Notes under the pieces: generated by a model
Told to the model about the DNA's origin: nothing
Database searches by the model: none
What the model saw: only the letters and a program-made list of their open reading frames with translations
Source of the DNA: Chloroflexota bacterium
GTDB lineage: Bacteria > Chloroflexota > Anaerolineae > 4572-78
Assembly: GCA_024278725.1 (NCBI GenBank)
Contig: JAJRSQ010000311.1
Span: 1 to 18,445 of the forward strand
DNA: 18,445 nucleotides
Reading direction: 5' to 3'
Made by a program: the position numbers and the translations under genes
Part shown: one piece after another, positions 6,807 to 14,264 of the stretch
Position numbering within the stretch: position 1 is the stretch's first letter
Layout of the letters: each line of letters begins with the position of its first letter

Positions 6807-7901
6807 ATGCATCATCATTCCCCCAAAACTATTTTGTTCATTGTTATGATGGGATTATTGCCGGTGTTGGGCGCGTGTGTGACGCAAAGCGCACCTGCTA
6901 CAACCGCGATACCCACCGCCACCGATATTCCGGAAATTTATGCCTCCCCCACCATTGTTCCCACCGCCACCCCCGAATCCGAGCCGGGGTCGTCGCGGAA
7001 AAAGCCGTTGCCGTTCGGCAGCACCGTCATTCAAAACAACCTCAGTATTACAGTTGAAGAAGTTGTGCGCGGCGCGGATGCATGGCAGAAGATACAGGAA
7101 GCCAATCAATATAACAAACCACTCCCCGCGGAACAGGAATATTTGTTGTTGCGGGTGCGGGTGAAAAATATCGGCACGGGGGACGAAGCCGTTGACATTT
7201 CCGGCGGCGACTTTTTTGTCACCGGCGACAATCTGCGCAAATATTTCGGCGCGTCGGCGGTAGCGCCCAAACCGGCGTTGCAGGGCGGCATTTTCCCCGA
7301 AGGCGAATTATCGGGCTGGATTGTTTTTGTCATTGCGGCGGGTGAACATAATTTGATGCTCGTTCTGCCGGCGCCATACAACGACGATGCCCCCACGCTG
7401 TATTTGGCACTGGAAGAAGGCGCGGCAATTGCGACGGATGCCCGGCTCGGCACGCTGCCCCCCACCAACAACGGGCTTTCGCGGACGGAACCGGCGGCAA
7501 TCGGCGAATTAATCCGCACCGAAGCATGGGAAATCACGGTGAATTCCGTTTTGCGCGACGAAAAAGCGTGGGAGAAAATCAGCGCGGCAAATTCATACAA
7601 TGATCCGCCTGCCGAGGGGATGACCTACATGCTCGCCAATGTGTCGGCGCGGTACATCGGGCGCGGGGATGACAGCGAGTGGCTCAGCGGCAGCGATTTC
7701 AAATCCACCGGCAGCAAAAATGTGGTCTATGATGCCCCGTCGGTGGTGGAGCCGGAGCCACAACTCGACGCCATTTTATACCCTGGCGGCTCGGTTGAGG
7801 GTTGGGTGGTGGTGCAATTTGCGAAAGATGAAGAAAATCGGTTGCTGATTTTTGACGCTTCATTTGGAAAGAACCGCCGCTTCATTAAACTATCAGAATA
7901 A
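6807..7901 (+). CDS. Lipoprotein with a duplicated beta-sandwich-like domain
   Basis: A 364-residue secreted lipoprotein. Residues 1-23 are a signal peptide with lipobox LGAC, so C24 should be lipidated and the protein held at the outer face of the membrane. Residues 25-64 are a Thr/Pro/Ser-rich linker, common in Chloroflexota surface proteins. The rest is two homologous halves (about 65-206 and 226-362). Both carry AW(Q/E)KI near the start, a (Y/T)(L/M)L.(R/N)V strand, an IG.GD turn and a PxGxxxGW(I/V)V strand. This resembles DUF4352-type immunoglobulin-like extracellular domains, but that assignment is by feel only. GGAG at 6797-6800, six bases upstream, sets the start. The glycosidase-like gene follows after 32 bases, so they are probably co-transcribed. 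The ligand and function are unknown. Confidence 0.82.
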   Translation: MHHHSPKTILFIVMMGLLPVLGACVTQSAPATTAIPTATDIPEIYASPTIVPTATPESEPGSSRKKPLPFGSTVIQNNLSITVEEVVRGADAWQKIQEANQYNKPLPAEQEYLLLRVRVKNIGTGDEAVDISGGDFFVTGDNLRKYFGASAVAPKPALQGGIFPEGELSGWIVFVIAAGEHNLMLVLPAPYNDDAPTLYLALEEGAAIATDARLGTLPPTNNGLSRTEPAAIGELIRTEAWEITVNSVLRDEKAWEKISAANSYNDPPAEGMTYMLANVSARYIGRGDDSEWLSGSDFKSTGSKNVVYDAPSVVEPEPQLDAILYPGGSVEGWVVVQFAKDEENRLLIFDASFGKNRRFIKLSE

Positions 7902-7933
7902 GATATTTTCTGGATTGACAAAACGGAGGGGAT

Positions 7934-10063
7934 ATGAGCTTTTCTGCAATTGCATCCGATAAAAATTATTTGACCCAGCCCAATCAAACCCCGTTTTTTG
8001 CGCGCGGGGCAAATTATGAGGGCTATTTTGACCGCGCGTGGCGCATGTGGGACAGCGATAAATTCGATGAAACGCTCATCGCGCGCGATTTTTCAAAGAT
8101 GGCGGATACCGGGCTGAACACCGTGCGGCTCTTTGTGCAGTCCGCCCTCGCCGCCGATGTTCGCGCCGATAATTTCAGCAAACTCGACCGGGTGCTGCAA
8201 CTCGCCGCCGAACGTCAGTTGGCGGTGATTCTCACCTTCAACGATGACCATGCACTGAATTTGACGCAAGTGGCGCAGCTCGATGCCAAAATCGCCACCC
8301 GTTACCGCGACGACCCCGCCATTTTGGCGTGGGATTTGGAGAACGAGCCGGTATTTTACAACTTTGTCGCGGCAATTTATCCCGCCGACCACCCCGCGCC
8401 GGTTCATTCCAACGTGCTGGTTGACCAATACGGCGTGCGAGTCTCCCAGCAAGAAGCACTGGCGCTCCAACAGCAGCGTCGCATCCCCCGCCATCTCAAT
8501 CCGATGCAGGCGTTTTGGTACATCAACGCCCTTCGTTTGTTCATTGAATTTCACAATGATGGCACGGCGTGGGCGAGCCAAAACGGCAAAACCCTCGTCG
8601 ATTACATTTATTCATCTCAGGCGAGCAAGTGGCATCCGCTGGTGCAGGTGCTGAATGATACCGTGGCGGCGTGGCTCGCGGTGCGGCAGGGGGCTGTCCG
8701 CGCCGCTGACCCCAACCATCTCATCACGGTGGGGTATCATTGGCTGCATTTTGCCGCGCTCCCCGCCAATCGCGCGCTCAGTTTTCAGTCCATCCATCAA
8801 TATACCGACCCCACGTTTCCAAAATTCAAAAAGTTGAATCAGATTTTATTGAGTTTGAAAAACGTTTTTCCCAACCACCCGTTGTTGATGAGCGAGTTTG
8901 GCTATTCCAACCAAACCGGCACCGACCCCGCCAACTCTGCGCCGGTGGATGCGCGGAAAACCGCCCTGTTTGAAATGGGGTTGATGGCGTTTCTGCGGGC
9001 GCATAACTTTGCCGGGGGAATGAAATGGATGCTGAATGATGTGGATACCACCGCCAACCCCCGCGAAGCCAATTTCGGCATTTACCGGCTGGGGGACAAT
9101 CCGAAACCGATTCAGGCGATGCTGAAAATGGCGCAACGCTGGACGCCGCCCCCCGACGGGGGAACGTTCAATGTGGTGCAAGACCCCCTCGGGCTGGCAT
9201 TTCGGCTTTCACTGCCGAAGCAAACCACGCTGACCGGCGGGGTGTATCAGGATGAAACCTTTAGCTGGCGCACCGATTCGGTTGCCGGGGTGACGGTGAC
9301 GGTGAATGCCGAGACGCTGGAAATTTCCGCGCAGGGAGATGGCGCACTGACGGTAGACCCCGCCGACCTCCTTTCGGCGTGGGATGCCGCCCGCCCCACC
9401 GTGCTGTATGATGTGGCAAACGGCTCTTTGGCGCGGCTCGCCACCTTCCCGCCGGGGCAGCCCGCCGCGTGGAATGTTTCCGCGGGCAAAACGTATCAAC
9501 TGGCAATGGGCGACCCCGTTTCGCCGCCGGATGATGCCGCGCCCATTGTGCCCCAGCCCGGCGAGCATGTGGTTCTGCTCGGGGATGCGGATGCGATGTT
9601 GCGCGCCGCGTTGCCGTACATTCGCCATTTTTCGCCCGACGCGACCTTTGCCGCCGCCGAAGTGCCGGGGCGCTGGGGATATGTCACGGTGGTGGCATCG
9701 CCCCGGCAAGTCTCCGATGCGCTGCTGGCGGAGATGCAATCGGCGGGCGCGCGCATCGTCGAGCGCATTTCCGGCGATGTGGAATCCACGTTGGCGAATC
9801 TGGTGGCGCAAGACCGCCGATTTCTGGCGGAACTTTCGCCCCCCCCGCCGGGCGGCTCGCCGGTGGATCCGCCGCCCCCGCCGCCGCCCCCCACCGAGCA
9901 GATATACATCGTGCAAGCGGGCGATTCGCTGTACCGCATTGCGCAAAAATTTTATGGCAACGGCAATTTGTGGCGCATCATTTTTGACGCCAACCGGGAT
10001 GTGATTGATTCGCCGAGCCGTATTCGTCCCGGCATGCAGTTGAAAATCCCCCCCCAACCGTAG
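7934..10063 (+). CDS. Clan GH-A (GH5-like) glycosidase-like protein with C-terminal LysM domain
   Basis: A 709-residue protein. Residues 1-400 read as a (beta/alpha)8 barrel of the cellulase/GH-A type: NYEGYFDRAWRMW near the first strand, TVRLFVQ, WDLENEP with E138 as probable acid/base, SIHQY (H288, Y290) and LLMSEFGY with E321 as probable nucleophile. Residues about 405-530 look like beta strands. Residues 545-632 form an unrecognised alternating alpha/beta-like segment. Residues 634-654 are a proline-rich linker, and 655-706 are a LysM peptidoglycan or chitin-binding domain (YIVQAGDSLYRIAQKFYG). No signal peptide or membrane segment is present, and the lipoprotein stop only 32 bases upstream leaves no room for one. 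GGAGG at 7925-7929 supports the ATG. The substrate is unknown. It is paralogous to the next gene, with equal spacing to the first catalytic Glu. Confidence 0.8.
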   Translation: MSFSAIASDKNYLTQPNQTPFFARGANYEGYFDRAWRMWDSDKFDETLIARDFSKMADTGLNTVRLFVQSALAADVRADNFSKLDRVLQLAAERQLAVILTFNDDHALNLTQVAQLDAKIATRYRDDPAILAWDLENEPVFYNFVAAIYPADHPAPVHSNVLVDQYGVRVSQQEALALQQQRRIPRHLNPMQAFWYINALRLFIEFHNDGTAWASQNGKTLVDYIYSSQASKWHPLVQVLNDTVAAWLAVRQGAVRAADPNHLITVGYHWLHFAALPANRALSFQSIHQYTDPTFPKFKKLNQILLSLKNVFPNHPLLMSEFGYSNQTGTDPANSAPVDARKTALFEMGLMAFLRAHNFAGGMKWMLNDVDTTANPREANFGIYRLGDNPKPIQAMLKMAQRWTPPPDGGTFNVVQDPLGLAFRLSLPKQTTLTGGVYQDETFSWRTDSVAGVTVTVNAETLEISAQGDGALTVDPADLLSAWDAARPTVLYDVANGSLARLATFPPGQPAAWNVSAGKTYQLAMGDPVSPPDDAAPIVPQPGEHVVLLGDADAMLRAALPYIRHFSPDATFAAAEVPGRWGYVTVVASPRQVSDALLAEMQSAGARIVERISGDVESTLANLVAQDRRFLAELSPPPPGGSPVDPPPPPPPPTEQIYIVQAGDSLYRIAQKFYGNGNLWRIIFDANRDVIDSPSRIRPGMQLKIPPQP

Positions 10064-10075
10064 CGGGCAGAATTT

Positions 10076-11641
10076 ATGGCATTATTCCGATTGAATCCCG
10101 CCGAGCCGGGAATTTTATCGCCCAACGGCATGCCTTTTTTCACCGTGGGCGTGAATTATGAAGGATACTTCGACCGCACATGGCGCATGTGGCAGCCGAG
10201 TCTGTTCGACTTGGCTTTGATTGAACAGGATTTTTCCAAAGCGCGCGCCGCCGGTTTCAACACCGTGCGCCTGTTTGTGCAGAAAGATAATCGCACGGAA
10301 ATTGAAACCGGGCAGTGGCAGCGTTTCGATGCGGTGGCGAAGCTGGCGGAAAAGTACAATCTGGCAATTATGCTCACGTTTAATGATGAACACAGCCCGC
10401 ATTTGGCGCAAGTGGGCGCGACCAATGCCAAAATCGCCACCCATTTTCGGGGAAATCCGGTCATTCACAGTTGGGATTTGGAAAATGAGCCGCGTTTGTA
10501 CAATTTATTGGTGGCAACATACCCCAACGAGCCGTGTCCGCTGCTCACATCGGCGCTGATAGACCGGTATGGCGAATTTGTGCCGCGCAGTGCGATTGAT
10601 ATGTCCCGCATCCCCGCGCTGTTGCGCAATGATGCCAACAAAGCCTACTATTATCGCAACGCGGTGGAGGCGTATATCCGGTTCGGGCAGGAAGCGATGA
10701 CCTCCGGGATGCCGTCCATCGTTGATTTTATGTTCAGCGCGCAAGCCGAAAAATGGCGACCCTTTTTCAAGCTGTTGAACGATACCATTGCGGCGTGGCT
10801 ATCGCCGCAACTCGCGCCCCTCAAAGCCGCCGACCCCACCCGGATGGTGTCGGTGGGGTGGAATTGGGAGGTGCTGGCGGCGCTTCCCGCCAACCGCGCG
10901 CTCGATTTTCACCAAATTCACAAATATGGCAGCGTGGGCTACCAACGGCTCACCAATATTTTCAGTATGTTGAAGGCGTTGCAGCGCACTTTCCCCACCC
11001 AGCCGATTATCATGGGGGAATTCGGATACTCCACCGATGAAAGCACCGACCCCGCCCGCTCAAAGCCGGTGGATGCGCGGATTACCGCGTTGCATGAAGC
11101 CGCGATGCTCTGTTATTTGCGCGCCGAAGGGTTTGCGGGGGGGATAAAATGGATGTTGAATGATGTGCGCAACGCGCCGAATCCGTTTGAGGCGGGGTTG
11201 GGGGTGTATGCCGATTTCGACCGCGAAAAACCGGCGCGGCGAATTTTCGCGCATCTGGCATCGCTGTGGCGGCAAACCGCCGACCGGGGTGTTTTGCGGG
11301 TGCTGCCCGACAACCGGACACACATTCGGGTGCATTATTTGTGCGATGCCGGCGGATTGAGCGGCGGCGGCGGTGATGAATCGCCGCTGGTATGGCAGGC
11401 ATCCGCGCCCACCCATGTTTTCACCAGTTGCGACATCAGCGGGCAAATTCGAGTGGAAGCGTCCGCGCCGGTGAATGTGCAGTTGCGCCCGCCACAACTT
11501 TCGCCCCGTTGGCGCGGGGGAAATGCGGCGGTCTACCGCCTCGACGGCGATGCTTTCAGCCCCGAAGGGGTACAATCGGCGGCGGGGGCGGTTCAATTGC
11601 AGGTGGATGCCGATGCCCCGCGGTTGGTTTCGCCGGTATAA
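10076..11641 (+). CDS. Clan GH-A (GH5-like) glycosidase-like protein, paralogue of upstream gene
   Basis: A 521-residue protein whose first 385 residues align nearly without gaps to the preceding gene: NYEGYFDRTWRMW at residue 28, WDLENEP with E138 (probable acid/base), QIHKY, IIMGEFGYS with E315 (probable nucleophile) and GGIKWMLNDV. The C-terminal 130 residues are beta-rich and differ; there is no LysM. It lacks a signal peptide. The ATG is 12 bases after the upstream TAG and in the same frame, with only a weak ribosome binding site, so translation may be coupled. The N-termini of the two paralogues have the same length up to the first motif, which supports this start. It is the last gene before a repeat and a convergent terminator. 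The two glutamates make hydrolase activity likely, but the substrate and cell location are unknown. Confidence 0.78.
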   Translation: MALFRLNPAEPGILSPNGMPFFTVGVNYEGYFDRTWRMWQPSLFDLALIEQDFSKARAAGFNTVRLFVQKDNRTEIETGQWQRFDAVAKLAEKYNLAIMLTFNDEHSPHLAQVGATNAKIATHFRGNPVIHSWDLENEPRLYNLLVATYPNEPCPLLTSALIDRYGEFVPRSAIDMSRIPALLRNDANKAYYYRNAVEAYIRFGQEAMTSGMPSIVDFMFSAQAEKWRPFFKLLNDTIAAWLSPQLAPLKAADPTRMVSVGWNWEVLAALPANRALDFHQIHKYGSVGYQRLTNIFSMLKALQRTFPTQPIIMGEFGYSTDESTDPARSKPVDARITALHEAAMLCYLRAEGFAGGIKWMLNDVRNAPNPFEAGLGVYADFDREKPARRIFAHLASLWRQTADRGVLRVLPDNRTHIRVHYLCDAGGLSGGGGDESPLVWQASAPTHVFTSCDISGQIRVEASAPVNVQLRPPQLSPRWRGGNAAVYRLDGDAFSPEGVQSAAGAVQLQVDADAPRLVSPV

Positions 11642-11647
11642 AAAAAG

Positions 11648-11816
11648 GTAGTGGTATTTTTTGACTGATGCAAAGGTGACCGGTTGTCATTGCGAGCGTA
11701 GCGAAGCAATCGCCATGCTTCAATGACGGAGATTGCTTACCCCGTTGGGGCACAGGTCGGCGTTGCACGCCTTGCAATGACACTTGCGTATCTCGTCAGT
11801 TAATTTGAACCACTAC
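11648..11816. repeat. Palindromic MITE-like dispersed repeat, copy 2
   Basis: A 169-base copy of the element at 2658-2807, in the same orientation. Its ends are gtagtggt (11648-11655) and accactac (11809-11816), perfect 8-base inverted repeats extending imperfectly to about 21 bases. Relative to copy 1 it carries 19 extra bases (11739-11757) containing a cccc-gtt-gggg mini-hairpin. The two copies differ otherwise by 11 substitutions, all transitions. A-rich tracts flank both sides (seven A before, nine A after), which might be a target duplication but are too simple to decide. It lies between the convergent glycosidase-like and rny genes. Confidence 0.85.
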
Positions 11817-11820
11817 AAAA

Positions 11821-11849
11821 AAAAAGACGCTCAAGCGAGCGTCTTTTTT
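11821..11849. terminator. Bidirectional intrinsic terminator between glycosidase-like gene and rny
   Basis: A perfect stem, gacgctc (11826-11832) with gagcgtc (11837-11843), has a four-base loop and is flanked by an A tract before and six T after. It can therefore end transcription from both directions. It lies 11 bases beyond the rny stop codon. Confidence 0.9.
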
Positions 11850-11860
11850 GGTGCGGGCAA

Positions 11861-13393
11861 TTATTTTGCGTAATCGACCATCCGGGTTTCCCGAATGACC
11901 GTGATTTTAATTTGACCGGGATACTGCAAATCTTCTTCCACCTGCCGGGCAATATCTTTCGAGAGGGTCAGGGCGGCGTAATCGTCCACTTCGTCCGGTT
12001 TGACCACAATCCGAATTTCCCGCCCGGCTTGAATGGCGAAGGATTCCTTCACCCCTTTGAAGGAGTTGGCAATATCTTCCAACGCCTTGATTCGTTTCAC
12101 ATAATTTTCCAAACTTTCGCGCCGTGCGCCGGGGCGCGCGCCCGATATTGCGTCGGCGGCTTCCACAATCACCGCTTCCAGCGTTTCCTGCTCAACTTCA
12201 TGGTGATGGGCGGCAATACAATTAACGACCTTCGGCGGCACACCGTATTTTTTGGCTTCATCCGCGCCGATGATGGCGTGCGGACCTTCAACTTCATGGT
12301 CAATGGCTTTTCCGATGTCGTGCAGCAGCCCGCCCATCCGCGCCACTTTCACATCCGCGCCCAATTCCGAGGCGATGATGGCTGCCAGATGCGCCGTTTC
12401 GATGGCGTGCAGGCGTTGGTTTTGCCCGTAGCTGGTACGGTATTTCAAGCGCCCCAGCAGTTTGATGATGTTGGGATGCAAGCCCGGCACATTCGCTTCG
12501 AATGCCGCGTTTTCCCCCGCTTCCTGCAGGGTGCGTTCCATCTCCGCCGAAACTTTCTTCAATACTTTTTCAATGCGTGCCGGATGGATGCGTCCGTCAT
12601 TGATGAGAATTTCCATCGCTTGGCGGGCAATTTCGCGCCGTACCGGGTCGAAGGAAGTTAAAATGATGGCATCGGGGGTGTCGTCCACCACTACTTCCAC
12701 GCCGGATGCCACTTCAAAGGCGCGGATGTTTCGTCCTTGCCGCCCGATGATGCGCCCTTTCATGTCATCACTGGGGAGGGAAACGGTGGAGACGGTTGTT
12801 TCCGCCACTTGGTCGGAGGCGACGCGCTGGATGGCGAGGGTGATGATTTCGCGGGCTTTGCGGTCGGCTTCCATTTTCGTTTCCGCTTCAACTTCGCGCA
12901 GCACCCGTGCCATATCCTGCCGGGCGTCGAGTTCCACGGCTTTCAGCAGTTCCCCTTTCGCCTCGGTTTTGGTCATTCCGGAAACCCGTTCCAGTTCTTT
13001 GACCCGTTGTGCTTCCAAATCGCTCAGCTCGTTGGCGCGGCGGTCGAGCGCGCTTTGGCGTTTGTTGATTGCTTTTTCCCGTTTTTCGAGATTTTCGTAA
13101 CGCCGTTCAATGCTTTCCTGCCGTTTTTGCAGGCGTTCTTCATGTTGCGTAATGCGGTGCTGACGCTTCCGAATTTCGCGTTCAGCCTGATTTTGCAGTT
13201 TGAGACGTTCTTCTTTTGCCTGTACTTCAATTTCTTTGCGGGTGGATTCAGCCTTCTCAATAATTTCGCGGGCAGTTGCTTCAACGGATTTTATTTTTGA
13301 GTCAACGGTGATGCGGCGGATGATATATCCGGCGAAGCCCCCGATTAACAGACTGACTATCCCTGTAATAATCACGGGGAATAGATATTCCAT
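11861..13393 (-). CDS. rny: Ribonuclease Y
   Basis: A 510-residue membrane-anchored endoribonuclease that starts mRNA decay. Domain order is the family's: an N-terminal membrane helix (residues 5-27), a long charged coiled coil (about 40-190, rich in Glu, Arg and Lys), a KH RNA-binding domain with GRQG at 217-220, and an HD metal-dependent phosphohydrolase domain with LLHDIGK, H358-D359. The family's closing segment (GQIKITVIRETR) is intact. The length equals that of typical RNase Y. The ATG at 13393 has an AGGAAGG ribosome binding site seven bases upstream. It lies 26 bases after the recX stop and is probably co-transcribed with it. I see no missing key residue. Confidence 0.97.
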   Translation of the reverse strand: MEYLFPVIITGIVSLLIGGFAGYIIRRITVDSKIKSVEATAREIIEKAESTRKEIEVQAKEERLKLQNQAEREIRKRQHRITQHEERLQKRQESIERRYENLEKREKAINKRQSALDRRANELSDLEAQRVKELERVSGMTKTEAKGELLKAVELDARQDMARVLREVEAETKMEADRKAREIITLAIQRVASDQVAETTVSTVSLPSDDMKGRIIGRQGRNIRAFEVASGVEVVVDDTPDAIILTSFDPVRREIARQAMEILINDGRIHPARIEKVLKKVSAEMERTLQEAGENAAFEANVPGLHPNIIKLLGRLKYRTSYGQNQRLHAIETAHLAAIIASELGADVKVARMGGLLHDIGKAIDHEVEGPHAIIGADEAKKYGVPPKVVNCIAAHHHEVEQETLEAVIVEAADAISGARPGARRESLENYVKRIKALEDIANSFKGVKESFAIQAGREIRIVVKPDEVDDYAALTLSKDIARQVEEDLQYPGQIKITVIRETRMVDYAK

Positions 13394-13419
13394 GTCTTGT
13401 CCTTCCTCTTTTTCATAAA

Positions 13420-14052
13420 TTAGTTGTCAAGGTTCGTATATTGGTCTTCAATTTTAGCGAGCGTTGCGGAAATCACATCGTAATTAAAACCGCGGCGCGC
13501 TAAAAATGCGGAAATTTTTTTTCGTCGCGTCCGGACATCCAGCGATTGCCAGCGCGGTAATTTGTTTTCTACAGCTTGCCATGCCAGCGATTCTTCATCC
13601 AGCGCCACCAGCGCGGCGTCAATATCGGCATCGGACAGCCCTTTTTGCCGAAGCTCATACCGCAGGGCGCGGACGCCTTTGGGTTTGGAGCGGCTTCGGC
13701 TGGCGACCCATTGCTCGCCGAAAGCGGCGTCGTTCAGGTATCCGCGTTGGCGCAACCGCGCGGTCACCAGTTCGATGATGTCGTCTGCGGTTTCTTTTTT
13801 GCGCAGATATTGCGCCACTTCCGCTTCCGAACGGGCGCGGTAGGAAAGAAAGTTGAGCGATTGCTGGTACGCTTTGTCGATGGCGTCGGTGTGTTTCAGC
13901 GTTTCAATGGCATCATCGCTCAGATGTTGCCCCTTCTTCAGCGAAAGGGCGGCGTTCAGCGTGATGGCAAAAGCGAAGTCATGGTCTAAAAAAACGTTGA
14001 CCCGTTCCTTGTTCTTCTTTTGAATAACCAACGCCGTGATAATGCCGGACAA
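13420..14052 (-). CDS. recX: Regulatory protein RecX
   Basis: A 210-residue modulator that binds RecA filaments and restrains their activity. Seen: the N-terminal ITALVIQKKNKERVNVFLD block common to larger RecX proteins, then helical repeats with FLSYRARSEAEVAQYL, RGYLNDAAFGEQWV and KGVRALRYELRQKGLSD, which are the RecX signature. The open frame reaches 14202 but contains no internal Met. I choose the TTG at 14052 because GGTGA (14062-14058) lies five bases upstream and the protein then starts just before the conserved block. A longer start would put a strong terminator inside the coding sequence. A GTG at 14061 is the alternative. It follows recA on the same strand and is followed by rny after 26 bases. 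Confidence 0.88.
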   Translation of the reverse strand: MSGIITALVIQKKNKERVNVFLDHDFAFAITLNAALSLKKGQHLSDDAIETLKHTDAIDKAYQQSLNFLSYRARSEAEVAQYLRKKETADDIIELVTARLRQRGYLNDAAFGEQWVASRSRSKPKGVRALRYELRQKGLSDADIDAALVALDEESLAWQAVENKLPRWQSLDVRTRRKKISAFLARRGFNYDVISATLAKIEDQYTNLDN

Positions 14053-14066
14053 GCCTGTCACCGTAT

Positions 14067-14097
14067 AAAAAAATAGCTGCGGCACGATTGCCGCAGC
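14067..14097 (-). terminator. Intrinsic terminator between recA and recX
   Basis: On the minus strand a perfect 9-bp stem (14097-14089 with 14084-14076, gctgcggca and tgccgcagc) with a 4-base loop is followed by TATTTTTTT (14075-14067). It ends 14 bases before the recX start. Partial read-through would let recX be expressed at a fraction of recA, as is known in E. coli. Confidence 0.9.
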
Positions 14098-14196
14098 CAG
14101 AAAAGGGCATAATTTTTGATACAGTGATGCTACAGGTACGCCAAAACCTAAGTTATCGCCACATACCGTTGGGCGATGAAAAATATACCGATAGCA

Positions 14197-14221
14197 ACAC
14201 AAAACCGAAGGTTAATTCGGT
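14197..14221 (-). terminator. Weak additional terminator-like hairpin after recA
   Basis: On the minus strand accgaa (14221-14216) pairs with ttcggt (14209-14204) around a six-base loop and is followed by TTTGTGTT. The stem is short and the T tract interrupted, so it would be only an auxiliary terminator about 45 bases after the recA stop. The rest of the 212-base gap between recA and recX shows nothing else. Confidence 0.3.
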
Positions 14222-14264
14222 GATTAAGCCGTTCAATAGCAAAGCCGAGGCAAGCGTGTTCAAG

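Noticed and set aside
7915..7920. Perfect TTGACA before the first glycosidase-like gene
   Set aside because: No -10 box lies 15-19 bases downstream; that position falls in the start of the coding region. The gene is better explained as co-transcribed with the lipoprotein.
14053..14202. N-terminal extension of RecX to the upstream TTG at 14202
   Set aside because: It would place a strong terminator hairpin and T tract inside the gene and add 50 residues absent from the family.
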